The position numbers and the translations under genes are program-made. From Hymenopellis radicata (Eukaryota > Basidiomycota > Agaricomycetes > Agaricales > Physalacriaceae): a DNA stretch of 64,000 nucleotides. Position 1 is the stretch's first letter; the number at the start of each line of letters is the position of its first letter. Below are positions 37,905-49,102 of this stretch, one piece after another. The stretch lies in assembly GCA_015501595.1 (NCBI GenBank), contig JADNRX010000208.1, positions 1 to 64,000 on the forward strand, given 5' to 3'. The notes beneath the pieces were generated by a model. That model had not been told where the DNA came from. It was given only the letters and a program-made list of their open reading frames with translations, and did no database searches.

Positions 37905-40256
37905 ATGTCTGGGCGCCCATCCTGTCTTCCAGCGGTGCAGCTTACCTGGCTTAAGCCAATTCTCTCTGAGTACGTTAACAAGCTCGCCACGCCACCCCAG
38001 GACGACAAGGCTGTCAAGGATTGGTTGAAGACAGGAAGCGTGAATGGGAGACGAAGTTCGGGGTTTCTGCAGGCGACGACCTCCTCACATGGCGCCAGAT
38101 ACGTACCGTGCACATATATTCATCTCTATCAAACTGACCTCCTCGATAGGCCGTTGCAGATGCGTTCCGAAACCGGAAGCACCAGCAAAAGCGAAAGGCA
38201 CTCTTAGACCTTGGTCGCGCCGCTGGAGCATCGCCCTCATCTGGTGTGACTCAGACTTTACTTCAGCTGCCTTCTACTCCCACAACCGCATTTCAGCTCT
38301 TCAAAGAGGAAGAAAAGGATGCAATAAACGCCTCTGTCTCTCAAGCCCGGCGTGACGGTAATATTCCTCATACTCAGCACGCCGCTATGTTGTCTTCAGC
38401 CTTGAAGGCGAAGTGGGATAGTGGCGCCAAGGGCGAATATGAAGCCCGCGCAAAGGACCTAGAAGCGAAGGCTCAATACAACCCAGATGCTGTTGCCAAG
38501 TACGCCTCTGCTTGCTTCTCCTCTTCGAGCTGCTCTGATTCTAGTCTTAGAAACCAGAAGGATTTATCGGCTGTTCTTCGCGAGAGCCTGGTCGGCTTGG
38601 TGGGATATGGCTCGCATCAGTTTGGTTCGATTGCCATGAATGTCCTTTATGCGTATCGAGAGGTCGGCACAGATAAGCTGAAGCTTGGAACGTATGTGCC
38701 TCTTGTGCTTGAATCTTTGCAGTATCTTACTGCCAGATGTAGTATCGATATTCGTGCCGCGGATGACCAGCCAGCCTTCGCAAACTACATGTCGGACTTC
38801 AAGAATAATATCAGTGTCCCGTGGAAAGAGTATGCCAGAGCTTGTATACCACGTAAGTCTCTCTCATTATCTGCATCATCAGTCTAACATATTCGTAGTT
38901 GATGCCTCCATTAAGCCGATGATTTTGACCGATGCTCAGAAGTCCTTTCAGTGTCTTCCGTCTGGATGCCCAATCTTCCCCGCTACGAGCTATAATCCTG
39001 ACACTATGACGCCAGTTCAACTTCGTCAACTTCTTGGTCTCTTCACTCAGGCTCAATGGGGTATGTGAGCAGCTACAAGCCTGTGCAATAGCTGATGTTT
39101 TCCTACAGACTACGTGATGTACCGTGCCAAGACTGCACTCCCAAACATCGGTCCGATCCCGTGGGAAGATGTCAACTTCTCTTCGACCTTGCCCGCGGCT
39201 GTTGTTGTTGCTGATCCGGCGGTTCTACCCATTCAAACGCTGTATGATCTTTTCAACCTCTTCTCTGATCTTCCTGCAGGCTTCCAGCTCTTCGAGGTGC
39301 CCATTGCAGAAGTACACGGTATGTCATTCTTTGATGTATGGAGTCGTTTCCACTGACAATGCCAACAGACGGTCATGCTGAGACAGACAGTATGTCGAAG
39401 GAGGAAGCGGGGAAACTATCAGGAACCAGGACGTTCATCTAACTCTTCACACACTACAATGTATGCTAACAGACTCGTAGAGGACCCGCTTGTCAATGAG
39501 GAGACGCTTGTCAAGGAAGTGGAGGGTCCAGCCCCGGATGGAAGGAACGCCGGGAGCGACGCGAAGCCCGATGAACCAGAGGTGACGGGGGCGGAGCCCG
39601 ATGGACCGATAGATGCACCATCCCCAGTATCTAGTAGGTTAAGACTATTCGTTGCAAAAGCAGTTCTAATACTTCTCTTAGTTGACACCGTGACACGGCC
39701 CATGCTCGCCAACCTCGCTCCGCAGATCAATAGAGATAACCCGTCTGGCGGCGAGGAAGTAGGAATGACTGAGGTACATAAGGAGGCGAAGAAAGGTATG
39801 TGTTCTAGCTTGCGTAGATTGGGTCGCTTGTTGACCAGAATTACAGACAAGGATGGTGCGAAGACGTCATCTAAGAGGCACCGAGGATCCGATGACAGTA
39901 CCGAACCAACCAAGGCCCCGAAGAAGCCTCGTGGTAATAAGAATGGCAAAGGGTTCGTAGCATGTGCTCTGATTCAACACTAGAACTGTTCTGATGATAC
40001 CGGTAGGACCACCAATACCGAGAATGATGCGCCAACGGCTAGAACACAGGTCAACTCAGCACCTCGCCGCAGCGGTCGTAAATCAGCAGTAACGGATGGG
40101 AAGAAGACGTACGTGCATCCCGTCCTTAAACAAGTTCTTGTCAGTCTGACGGACAGATACAGAGGACCGAAGGTTGTCTCGTCGACGAAGTTGGGTAAGG
40201 GATGGTACATGGTCACGGAAAGGCTCGACTCCGATGATGTTGTGATGGACGAGTGA
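37905..40256 (+). CDS. HMG-box-like protein, KDZ cargo, one apparent frameshift
   Basis: The protein starts MSGRPSCLP. After a helical N-terminal part (exon to 38107; the frame changes at the GG of 38023-38024) it has a basic helix (FRNRKHQQKRKALLDLGRA). This is followed by a block shaped like an HMG box: TAFQLFKEEEKDAINA, then LKAKWDSGAKGEYEARAKDL (about 38285-38475). A conserved middle domain follows (VGLVGYGSHQFGSIAMNVLY), with introns at 38853-38898 and 39061-39108, and SKEEAGKL beyond. The tail is charged and low-complexity (about 39480-40080), and the final exon has LVSLTDRYRGPKVVS and stops at 40256. It probably acts in the nucleus on chromatin or on the element ends. The middle domain recurs in mushroom genomes, but no role is known to me. 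Confidence 0.55.
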
Positions 40257-40294
40257 TATTCTACGCACCGTGCATATGTTAATACCTTGTATGA

Positions 40295-40470
40295 TCACTT
40301 AAGATCTTGAAATTTGCTTAAGCCTTCGAGTGTTAGATTAAGCAGTTGGTTCGTGCTGAGTGAGTTAAGATCTTAAGACGGGGGGTTAAGCGAGATGGCG
40401 GGTTAAGCGTAACGGCGGGTTAAGCGAGACGGCGAGTTAAGCGAGACGCTAAAGCATGCGTTAAGCGTCT
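40295..40470 (+). repeat. right subterminal repeats, 16-17-nt units
   Basis: Four tandem units of the form GGGTTAAGCGAGACGGC with small changes lie at about 40382-40450, flanked by further TTAAG/CTTAA motifs. They mirror the left subterminal region in composition but not in exact unit sequence. Confidence 0.75.
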
Positions 40471-40519
40471 GCCTCAGGGATGACAACAGAGTGTGCATGT
40501 ACGTGTAGCCTTAAACAAT

Positions 40520-40593
40520 CTTAAACAACTCTTAACGCGTTGGCGTTTAAGCGTGAGGCCGTAGCCTTCATTTCTTAAAGTAAGTCCATGAAT
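40520..40593 (-). repeat. right terminal inverted repeat of the KDZ element
   Basis: The reverse complement starts ATTCATGGACTTAC, then TTTAAGA, CCTCACG, TTAAAC and TTGTTTAAG, pairing with the left end at 29367-29440. Confidence 0.75.
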
Positions 40594-40602
40594 TTACTGA
40601 GC

Positions 40603-40868
40603 TCGGACCGAAGGGGCTCGCTGTCAAGTCAAGACGTCGCCAGAATGGAATAGTGATGCACCATATAACCCTTTTCCGCTTGACGTGTACAACGTCGGCG
40701 CCTCGTTGCTGGACCTCTGTCAGGCAAGTCGGTAAACACGCTGACGATGCGACTATTGATCTCTGTCCTCAGGATTATGATTACGTCGGGCTAGAAGAGT
40801 TCATACCTATCTTTCGTGCTATGATGGCCTCAGACCCGTCAGTTCGGCCTACCTTTACCGGTGATTGA
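40603..40868 (+). pseudogene. orphan C-terminal exons of a kinase-like gene
   Basis: Translation from about 40603 gives ARTEGARCQVKTSPEWN and then NPFPLDVYNVGASLLDLCQ. An intron (about 40723-40770) leads to DYDYVGLEEFIPIFRAMMAS and a stop at 40866-40868. This aligns with the fourth and fifth exons of the intact kinase-like gene at 54515-55800 (TSPEWHSRGAPFNPFPLDVYN, LGLEDFKPLFLSM), with the same intron position. The first half of the gene is missing and the homology starts within ten bases of the KDZ right end. Confidence 0.75.
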
Positions 40869-41025
40869 GCGCAGACTCGATCAGTCTAACTCGGACGACG
40901 GCGATAAGGAAGAGGCTTTACTAATCCTGTGCCGACACTGACAGCGAAGCCATCAAAACCCGCCACCCAACCCAAAAGCAGCCAACCGCCACCTGCCGCC
41001 ACTTTTTTATATACTATTCCGTGAC

Positions 41026-41150
41026 CGCTGACCGCCGCTAACCCCCCTAACCATAACCGAATCCTTACCGAGCCCTTACCGAGCCCTTACCGAACCCTAA
41101 CCGACCCCGAACCCTTACCTAACTGGGAACCGCAAACCGATCCCGCAGGT
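41026..41150 (+). repeat. degenerate telomere-like CCCTAA/CCCTTA tract
   Basis: Imperfect repeats of CCCTTACCGAG and AACCCTAACC run for about 100 bases. They resemble CCCTAA telomere repeats but are not a clean array, so this may be simple low-complexity DNA. Confidence 0.35.
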
Positions 41151-42890
41151 TAACTACGTCATCATCGTCATCCCGCTCGTCCCTATCCGTCCTCCGAGTT
41201 AGACTAATCGAGTGTCTGCTGCGGGTGATAGATGTGACAGATAGGAACTAAGGAAGTAAGTAGACGTAGAAAGACGGGAAGTTGCTCCTTTTTCTTTGAT
41301 GGCGGAAAGACGGATGGGAGCAAACGTGCTTGTTTCCTTCGAATAATCTGTACTTTCAGACAAGTGGAGGAGTCGAGGAGGTGGTAATTATCTGAGAACG
41401 GCTACCGCTCCGCATGTAGAGTTACACTATACATTGAAATTGAGAATAAGCCTTGTAATAAGGTTGCCAGACGCAAGAAATAGATGTGTATAGCGTTACC
41501 GAGTGGCGGGTTCCTTATCTTCTGGCTCGGTAAACAGACACGTCTTTTATTAAACGTGTTCCTTTCTTCCGTTCCTTCTGACTTTATGCGGGAAGTACTT
41601 GTGGTCGGGAGAATTCGAATGAGATCCAGTGAAACGGAGTCCTTTGCGTATAAGACAACGGATCGCGGTATTGAACATTTACCACACGATGGAAGAGCTA
41701 TTATTCAACAGGGTGGGATGAGCATGGAGATGATTAACTTCTGAAGCGCTCACTACGCAACATTGAGCGGGTACAAAGGGCAGGAAACAACGAGAGAAAG
41801 ATTATGACTCAGCGGCAGACTTGAGACCGGGAGTGCGCCGTGAATGCTTGGTGCTTGAGAACGAGGGTTCGCGTTTTGTTCAGCGACTTGCAGTCACCCA
41901 AGGAACGAAGCTGATGTGTGATGTTCCTCTGTCATCCACGAATCTATAGCTCGCATTGTCAGATCATGATGTGCCGAGCAATATCCTGCCTATGCAGTGA
42001 GTAATACGACAAAGTTACTCGTGTTACGCGCGAACAACGCGTCAAACGCCTGCTGTTCTGTCCACCACATGTCGACAGGTCTGATGGCGCTGCTTTCGCG
42101 CAAAAGCTCGTTTACGAGTCCGACCCAGAGCCAAGCCTAGCCCACGGAGATAGATCCGCCATGTCAAGAACTTGAGAGAGAAGACAGTGAGACCACCTGT
42201 TTGTACTCTGTGCAGGTGTCAGCAGATGCGTTGGTTATGTAGTCCAGGTCAATATCGCGAGTCCAGCGCGCGCGTCCTTTGAAGCTGAGGAGTTCGGTCG
42301 GGGATCATGGCAGTGAGAGCGAGGAAGATGGTGGAGCCAAACGAAGACAAAGATAGGCTGCTCTTTACCACGACCATGGATGCACCATCTCGCGCCATTC
42401 AAACGGCTTCTTTCGGCCCATATCGTCACCGCAGCCGTCTCGTGTAACGTCTGGAATATCGTTGGCCAAGTGAAGACCGGAAGACATATACACCTGGTCC
42501 CCGTGAGCTGCACCCTGTTCTTGATAATGGCCCCACGAGACGCGCGCTCGATTGTCGATCTTTTCTTTACAAATCTCTCCACAAGATCACGGCGCCGTCT
42601 TGATCACCACTGACAGTGACAGCGACGAGTATGAACGAGAGTTGGACGCGACGTGTTTGTACCCCAGAACGTTGTGGGGATCTGTAGGAAATCTGTAGTC
42701 ACCTTGTTCTCATGGTCGTATTGCAACTCAATTAGCGTGGTCAACTGACGATGGAAACAACTGCAACCAATCCCGTGGAGCGGATATCTCTTCTAAAACG
42801 GTCACGCTTGGACGTCATTCCCGATTCGTACCCATCTCTGTTGTATAAAAAGCTTGTCCAGGTGAGCTCCTTTCTTCCCACCTCTCAGTC
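41151..42890. other. intergenic region with catalase promoter at its right end
   Basis: No gene is recognised; frames at 41484-41744 and 42235-42613 lack any known domain. A TATA-like TGTATAAAAAG lies at 42843-42853, about 40 bases before the catalase start. A likely 5'-UTR intron (gtgagc...ctcag, 42862-42888) falls between them. Confidence 0.4.
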
Positions 42891-44665
42891 ATGCCATCTC
42901 AACAAGTCTTCTCTTCCAAAGACGGTGCCGTCTACACCACCTCCAACGGTGCCCCCGTCTCCGAGCCCTACGGCGCTCAACGCGCTGGTCAGTTTGGCCC
43001 GCTCCTGCTCCAGGACTTTCACCACATTGATCTGCTCGCGCACTTTGACCGAGAGCGCATTCCCGAGCGTGTGGTACGTGTAATCTCTCGCCATCGATGC
43101 CCCATCTCACCCGTGTCTCTATCAGGTCCACGCCAAAGGTGCAGGAGCCCATGGTGTCTTTGAAGTCACCCATGACCTCTCTGACATAACCTCCAACAAG
43201 CTCCTTACCTCACCCGGCACCAAGGTTCGCGCCACCGCCCGCTTCTCCACCGTCGGTGGCGAGTCGGGCTCTGCCGACACCGCTCGCGATCCTCGTGGTT
43301 TCGCGATCAAGCTTCGCACTGATGAAGGCAATTGGGACTGGGTATTCAACAACACCCCCGTCTTCTTTATCCGCGACCCCGCCAAGTTCCCCCACTTCAT
43401 CCACACCCAGAAGCGTGACCCCCAGACCCATCTCAAAGATGCCGATATGTTCTGGGACTATCTCTCCCAGAACCCAGAGAGTATTCATCAGATCATGATC
43501 TTGTTCAGTGACCGTGGTACTCCCGACGGTTATCACCAGCAGCACGGCTACTCCGGCCACACGTTCAAGTGGTTGAAAGATGATGGTTCCTTCGTCTACA
43601 CCCAAGTTCACTGCCGCGTCGACGGCGGTTTCAAGACCCTCGACAACGCCAAGGCGGGCGAGCTCGCTGGGTCCAACCCGGAATACGGCATTCAAAGCTT
43701 ATTCGAGACCATTGAGGCAGGCAAGTTCCCGTCGTGGACTGTCTATGTCGTAAGTTCATGTTGGTGTTCTCGCGTTTCATCACTCAATCTCTGTTGTTTT
43801 AGCAAACGATGACGCCTGAACAGGCTGAACAGTTCCGTTACAACATTCTCGACCTCACAAAGGTTTGGCCACACTCGCAGTTCCCACTCAGGCCCATTGG
43901 CAAGCTCACTCTCAACGAAAACGTACAAAACTACTTTGCCGAAATTGAGCAAGCGGCGTTCTCGCCATCGCACCTTATTCCCTACATCGAAGCATCAGCC
44001 GATCCGGTTCTGCAATCGCGTCTGTTCTCTTACCCTGACACGCATCGCCACCGTCTTGGGACGAATTACCAGCAACTTCCTGTCAATGCGCCAATTGTTC
44101 CCGTCTCCAACTTCCAACGAGACGGAGCGGCTACGTTTGTCAGCCAAGGCCCACGCCCCAACTATCAAAGCTCTATCAGTCCGCTGTCGTACAAGGGTGC
44201 CAAGGGAACGCTCGACGAGGGTGTTCGTATCTCGCGAGCGAACCATGAGCAGTTCATTGGTCGCGCGTACCGTGACTTGTCAGAGATTACTGAGCGTGAG
44301 TCATTTACCGTCTATATAGTGATTCAGATCATTGATACTGAATCTCTTTACAGTGGACTTTGAACAGCCTCGCGCCTTGTGGAGCAAGGTTTGGAACGAT
44401 CAGCAGCGGGAGGCGTATGTCCAGAACGTAGCAGGCCACTTTGGCGGTGTCAAGAGTGCCGAGGTGAAAGCCCGTCAACGTAAATTCCAACCCTTTTGTT
44501 CTTTTTAACATGGACTAACGGCGTTTGATAGTGTCCGTGTGGGCTGCAGTGGATCAATCCCTGTCCGACCGTATTGCGAAGGCTGTGGGCCATCCCACTG
44601 TAAAGCCTATCAAGATGAAGCCTGCTGCTGAGGCGCTTCAATTCCGGCGAAGGGGATTTGATTGA
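42891..44665 (+). CDS. monofunctional haem catalase
   Basis: Five exons (42891-43073, 43126-43749, 43803-44295, 44354-44479, 44532-44665) give a continuous 519-residue protein, the size of small-subunit catalases. It converts hydrogen peroxide to water and oxygen. The distal His sits in [12 protein letters not shown], the distal Asn in [17 protein letters not shown], and the proximal haem-ligand Tyr in [14 protein letters not shown]. The N-terminus has the usual [18 protein letters not shown] and [17 protein letters not shown]. There is no signal peptide, and no clear peroxisomal targeting tripeptide at the C-terminus (FD end), so a cytosolic location is likely. The Ppo-type dioxygenase follows 334 bases downstream in the same direction. 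Confidence 0.95.
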
Positions 44666-44999
44666 TGCTTATGATTCTGGTAGTGTAGCAATATGGAATA
44701 GTTGTAAAGGCTCTCAATCTGTGTACGAACGACAATTGCAATGTAAACAATTCATGACCATTGATGGCACGAGACTAAGTCGAGACTCGGGTGCTTAGCG
44801 GTAATATCAATCGGGACTTGCCAAATACCGTCAACGGTCAACTAATCTCATCTTTTGATGAACAGATGCAATGGAGATTAGCAGTTCCGAAGCTATGCTG
44901 CGACACGAACAGAAAAATCTAAGCGCTCCGATGACAGCGAACGGCTTCTTTATAACGGACGGCGATGCGAGACTGCAAGTTCGATCTCCCATCCCCACT

Positions 45000-47900
45000 A
45001 TGTCTTCTGTTCTCGCATCTGTCCTACCAACCACCATGACGGACGCCTTGAAGACGCTTGAAGATTTTCTTGTCGACCCGCCTGTGAAGGTGACCGACTT
45101 GCAGCCTACTTCGACGCACTCCTACACGCCGACAGTATCAATGACCGCTACCTCGTTGTATGTGATGTCCATCGTTGCGTGACGGCTCTAACGATCGTAC
45201 AGCTGGAGAAACTGCTCGTGCTCATGGCGCGTCTTGACGAGGAAGGCACGCCAGCAACGAAAGCCGTCTCTCAGAAGATGCAAGAGTTTGTCATCGACCT
45301 CTGTACGCGCTGCCCTTGCTTTGATTAACGTGTCCCTGACCTCGACTTGTAGTGTACAAGGACCTGCCCCACCCACCGAGCTCATTCTTGGCAGAAGTGA
45401 ACTTGGCCGATGCGCTGACGACAAGCACGCCCGGCCCCAATCTCAAGTATGCCTCCCGCAATGCTGATGGCTCCCATTACACGTCTTTCGCGCCTCGGAT
45501 GGGCCAGGCGGGCACGCCCTACGCGCGATCTGTGCCAGCGCTTAGCACCCTCCCACGCAGCAGCCTCCCAGACCCCGAACTCGTCTTTGATATGCTCCTG
45601 AAGCGCGACACGTACAAGGAGCACCCCGGCGGCATTTCCAGTCTGTTCTTCGCCTTGGCCAACCTCATCATCCACAGTGTCTTTGCTACAAACCCCCGCG
45701 ACTGGACCATCAACGACGTCAGCAGCTATCTTGACCTCAGCGTCCTGTACGGTTCGTCTCAACAGGTGGTGGACGGTCTTCGTAGGCACGATGGGTCCGG
45801 ACGGTTACATGAAGATGTGTTTGGTGATCCCCGTCTGCTGCTGATGCCCCCAGCCACCTGCGCATTGCTTGTGTTACTTTGCAGGAACCACAACGTACGT
45901 CCGTTCGTGTCGTTGCCGAGCTATGTGTATTCATAGCACTTCTCAGTTCATCGCAGAGCGAATTCTTCGCATCAATGAGAACGGTTCCTTTCAGGACATC
46001 GAGACCTTCAAGCAGAATCCGGCCGGTCCCCAGGATGAGAAGACGGCAGAAGCCAAGAAGTTAGAAGAGGCACAGAGGGCTCAAGATAAGGAAATTTTCG
46101 AGCGTGCTCGTCTCGTGAACTGCGGGTACTTCATGCACATTATTCTTGGTGGTATGTCAACTTCCGCGTTGATCGAGGAGGTTTTAACACCGGATAGATT
46201 ATGTTGGTGCGATCCTGGGTCTCGTTCGTGATGGACATAATTGGCGCTTGGACCCCCTCATGGTACTGACATAGCTTGCTTACCTCTCCGGTTTTGACTT
46301 TGACTGAAACAGGAAATCCGCCGCTCTGACCACACCTTCTCGCCTCGGGGTGAAGGAAACGTAGTTTCCATCGAATTTAACCTGCTCTACCGCTGGCATG
46401 CGACTCTTTCCAAGGCGGATACAGAATGGACGAACGACGAGTTCAAGAGGTTGTTAGGAGATTTGAAGCCTTCTCAGGCAGGTTTATGTCTTCTCTTCTG
46501 TAGGATGTTTACTCATATTACAATAGGTGACTACCGAAGACTTCCTTAAAGCTATTCGCGGTGCGATCGTGCCACCATCAGATTACACGAAGTGGTCATT
46601 TGGCGGGTATGTTTGACCTTTCCAGGTGTCTAGTGAAGGTCTGAGCGATGTTCATAGGCTCAAACGCGGAGATAATGGACGATTCGATGATGGCGACTTG
46701 GCTACGATTCTACAGGACGCGACGAAGAACCGAGCGGCTGCATTCGGTGCTCGTGGTATCCCAGAAGTTCTCAGGGTTATTGAGATTATGGGAATTGAAC
46801 AAGAGAGAAGCTGGGGAGCATGTTCAGTTAGTGTCTCTCGGACTGTGGGCTTCCGGTCATTGCTGACAAGCTATTTCTCAGCTTAACGAGTTCCGGAAAT
46901 TCATGGGCTTACAACGTGAGAAATGTGATACCCACTGGGAACACCGATACTGACGTTGAAATAGCATACAAGAGCTTTGCCGAATGGAATACAAACAAGG
47001 ACATTCAGGTAGATTACAATATGCGTTTCTACCGTCATTGTACTGAAGTCGCCAATCAGGCCGCTGCCGCTTCGTTATATCAGGACATCGACAACTTGGA
47101 ACTTCACGTAAGGAAGAACCTATCATACAGAAGCGTGTGTTGATGGATCGCGTTCATAGGTCGGAATGCAAGCAGAAGAAAGTAAAACACCCGGTCCCGG
47201 TGCAGGACTCTGCCCTGGATACACCATTTCTCGCGCCATCCTTGCCGACGCTGTATGCCTCACTCGTGGCGATCCCTATCTCACTGTCGACATGACTCGT
47301 ACGTTTGGCATATTGGTTGCTGATTGTCCCAGCTTATCAGTATCTTAGCTTTCAACTTTACAACATGGGGCTATAACGATGTCCAGTACGACCAGAACGA
47401 TGGCTCGTACGGCGGTCTCCTTACGAAACTGCTCTTCCGTACCCTGCCCAACCACTACACACCGCGATCGGTTTATGCCCATTTCCCCTTCCTCGATCCC
47501 GAGTATATGAAGACGGACAGCAAAATCCCACTGGAAAAGTATGACTTCAACCCCCCGGCCAAGTCTTATAAGAGACTCATTGTAGTCGGGACCTACGATG
47601 GCGTCAAACAAGTTGCAACTAGCAGCGACTTTGCTGCGCCCTATGACATGAACTTAAGAGCAATCATTCCTGACATCGGCTCACATATCCCCAACACGGC
47701 AGCGGTAAGCTTCAGCATCCTTGGAGATCATCAATGATTAATTCATCAACGTATGCAGGTACAGAAACTATTAACTGAGGACAAGGCCCGGATTAAATGG
47801 GCAACGTATTTCCGGAAGACGACGAGGGATCTCATCACGAAGGCTAGCATTCCGCGCCCTGGGGCCCAAGTTCGCCACCTGGACATCGTTCGGGATGTCA

Positions 47901-49102
47901 TAAACGTCCTACCCGTCAAGTGGATTTGCCAGGAACTGGTATGCCGCGTCTATGTTGTAATCCCTTCCTGTTCTCAGTTTACATGTCAGGCGGGATTGAC
48001 CATTTCCGATTCGCACGATGGACATTCGTACACAGCGTCTCAATATTATGATATGTTCGCCGAAGTGTGCCAGTGAGTGATTTGTCGCCTTTTTCCCTTT
48101 TCGCTTGTTCTAATTGCTATAGGTACATTTATGTGAACATTGAGCGCGAGAACGACTGGCATCTTCGTGAAGGGTCCACCACGACGTTCGAACATTTCCG
48201 TCAAGTTGTTAGAGGCCATGTCGATGCGCTGTCTTCCTGGGTTTGTTATTTCTGCAGGCCGTGTTCTCCTTACTTATACTTTCCAGCTTTCCGTTGACGG
48301 CAACCCGTTGCCTTACAACGACCATAGCAAGGAGTTTTTGAGATCGTTGAACGAGAAGGTCGGCTCAAATGGCAAGACGGCGGCGATTGTTGCTCTGTTC
48401 AGCGAAGTTGTGCCTACTGCAGTACAGTTCTCTCAGATTCTCTCCCATGTCGTTGACTATCACCTCCAATCTGGGGTGCCCTTGACGGCCAACTTTGGTG
48501 CATTGGTAGCTGACGCGCTGAGTACGTGGCTTCTTTTCCGTCATTGCCAAGCGAGTTACTGATAGAATTTGTTCAGCTGAAGACCCTATTGTATGTATTC
48601 TTCGCGTTCTGTAACTGGCCTAACCCTTATGTCCTCTCAGGTTTCTGGATTCTACCGCACCCCTCTGCGCCCGACTACCGTTGCCGACAACGTTAGAGTA
48701 AACCCTGGCGATCGCGTCTGGGCAAGTGTAGTTGAGGCTCATCGTGACAGTAAGCGAGCAGCGACCCCACCTTTGGATATCTACTTTGGTGTTGAACGCA
48801 AAGGGTTAGTCCTCACCCGTCCCGTCTTTCGTAGCGTCTGATGTCCGCACTACAGATTACTTGCTCCGGCACTCTTCAACGAGATTGTTCCTGGCATTTT
48901 GCAGGAAATCTTGTCGCTTCCAGGTCTTCAGAAGACCGGATCCTTCAACCGGTGAGTGTTTTGGTTGATTTGTGGATAACTCTAACTGGCTTTTAGATTC
49001 TACGAGTACCGGAACGGAACGAAGGTGCAGATGTTTGTGAACTTGAAGGGGAATGTTATTCCTTTCCCGGATTCGTTGAAGGTTCAATACACTCAACAGT
49101 AA
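45000..49102 (+). CDS. Ppo-type fatty acid dioxygenase with P450-like C-terminal domain
   Basis: This multi-exon gene encodes a haem peroxidase-type dioxygenase domain (YKDLPHPPSSFLAEV, YLDLSVLYGSSQQ, HNFIAERI, then LLYRWHATLSK with the proximal His near 46400). It ends in a P450-like domain (WATYFRKTTRDLI, FSEVVPTAVQFSQ, VSGFYRTPLRP). Family members oxygenate linoleic acid and rearrange the hydroperoxide to diols or other oxylipins that steer fungal development. The usual Cys haem-ligand motif of P450s is not seen: DIYFGVERKG passes through an intron directly to LLAPALFNEIVPGIL and the end at 49102, so the second step may be lost or altered. A 14-base microexon (about 48578-48591) is needed for frame. 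One base is missing near 45105-45106 between VTDLQP and YFDALLHADSINDR. A GC donor is one option for the intron near 46480. Confidence 0.85.

Larger units (their letters stand above)
29367..40593. mobile_element. KDZ-type DNA transposon, about 11.2 kb, three genes
   Basis: The ends are imperfect inverted repeats. Both start ATTCATG, reach TTTAAGA after a further seven bases, and share CCTCACG, TTAAAC and TTGTTTAAG at matching distances (29367-29440 versus the reverse of 40520-40593). Inside each end lie many TTAAG/CTTAA motifs. The element encodes a KDZ transposase with an N-terminal CxC2 cysteine cluster, plus two other genes. KDZ (Kyakuja-Dileera-Zisupton) transposons are known from Agaricomycetes, so the assignment rests on transposase motifs together with the repeats. 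The two flanks belong to different genes and I see no target-site duplication, so one end may have been rearranged. Confidence 0.8.

Noticed and set aside
29367..40593. A TET/JBP dioxygenase gene, often linked to KDZ elements
   Set aside because: I looked for the H-x-D...H pattern and family blocks in all frames between the ends and saw none that were convincing.
41484..42613. Small genes in the intergenic space before catalase
   Set aside because: The frames are short, overlap on both strands and show no domain, intron pattern or similarity to other parts of the window.
43210..43695. Long minus-strand frame opposite catalase exon 2
   Set aside because: It is the codon-bias shadow of the highly conserved catalase exon.
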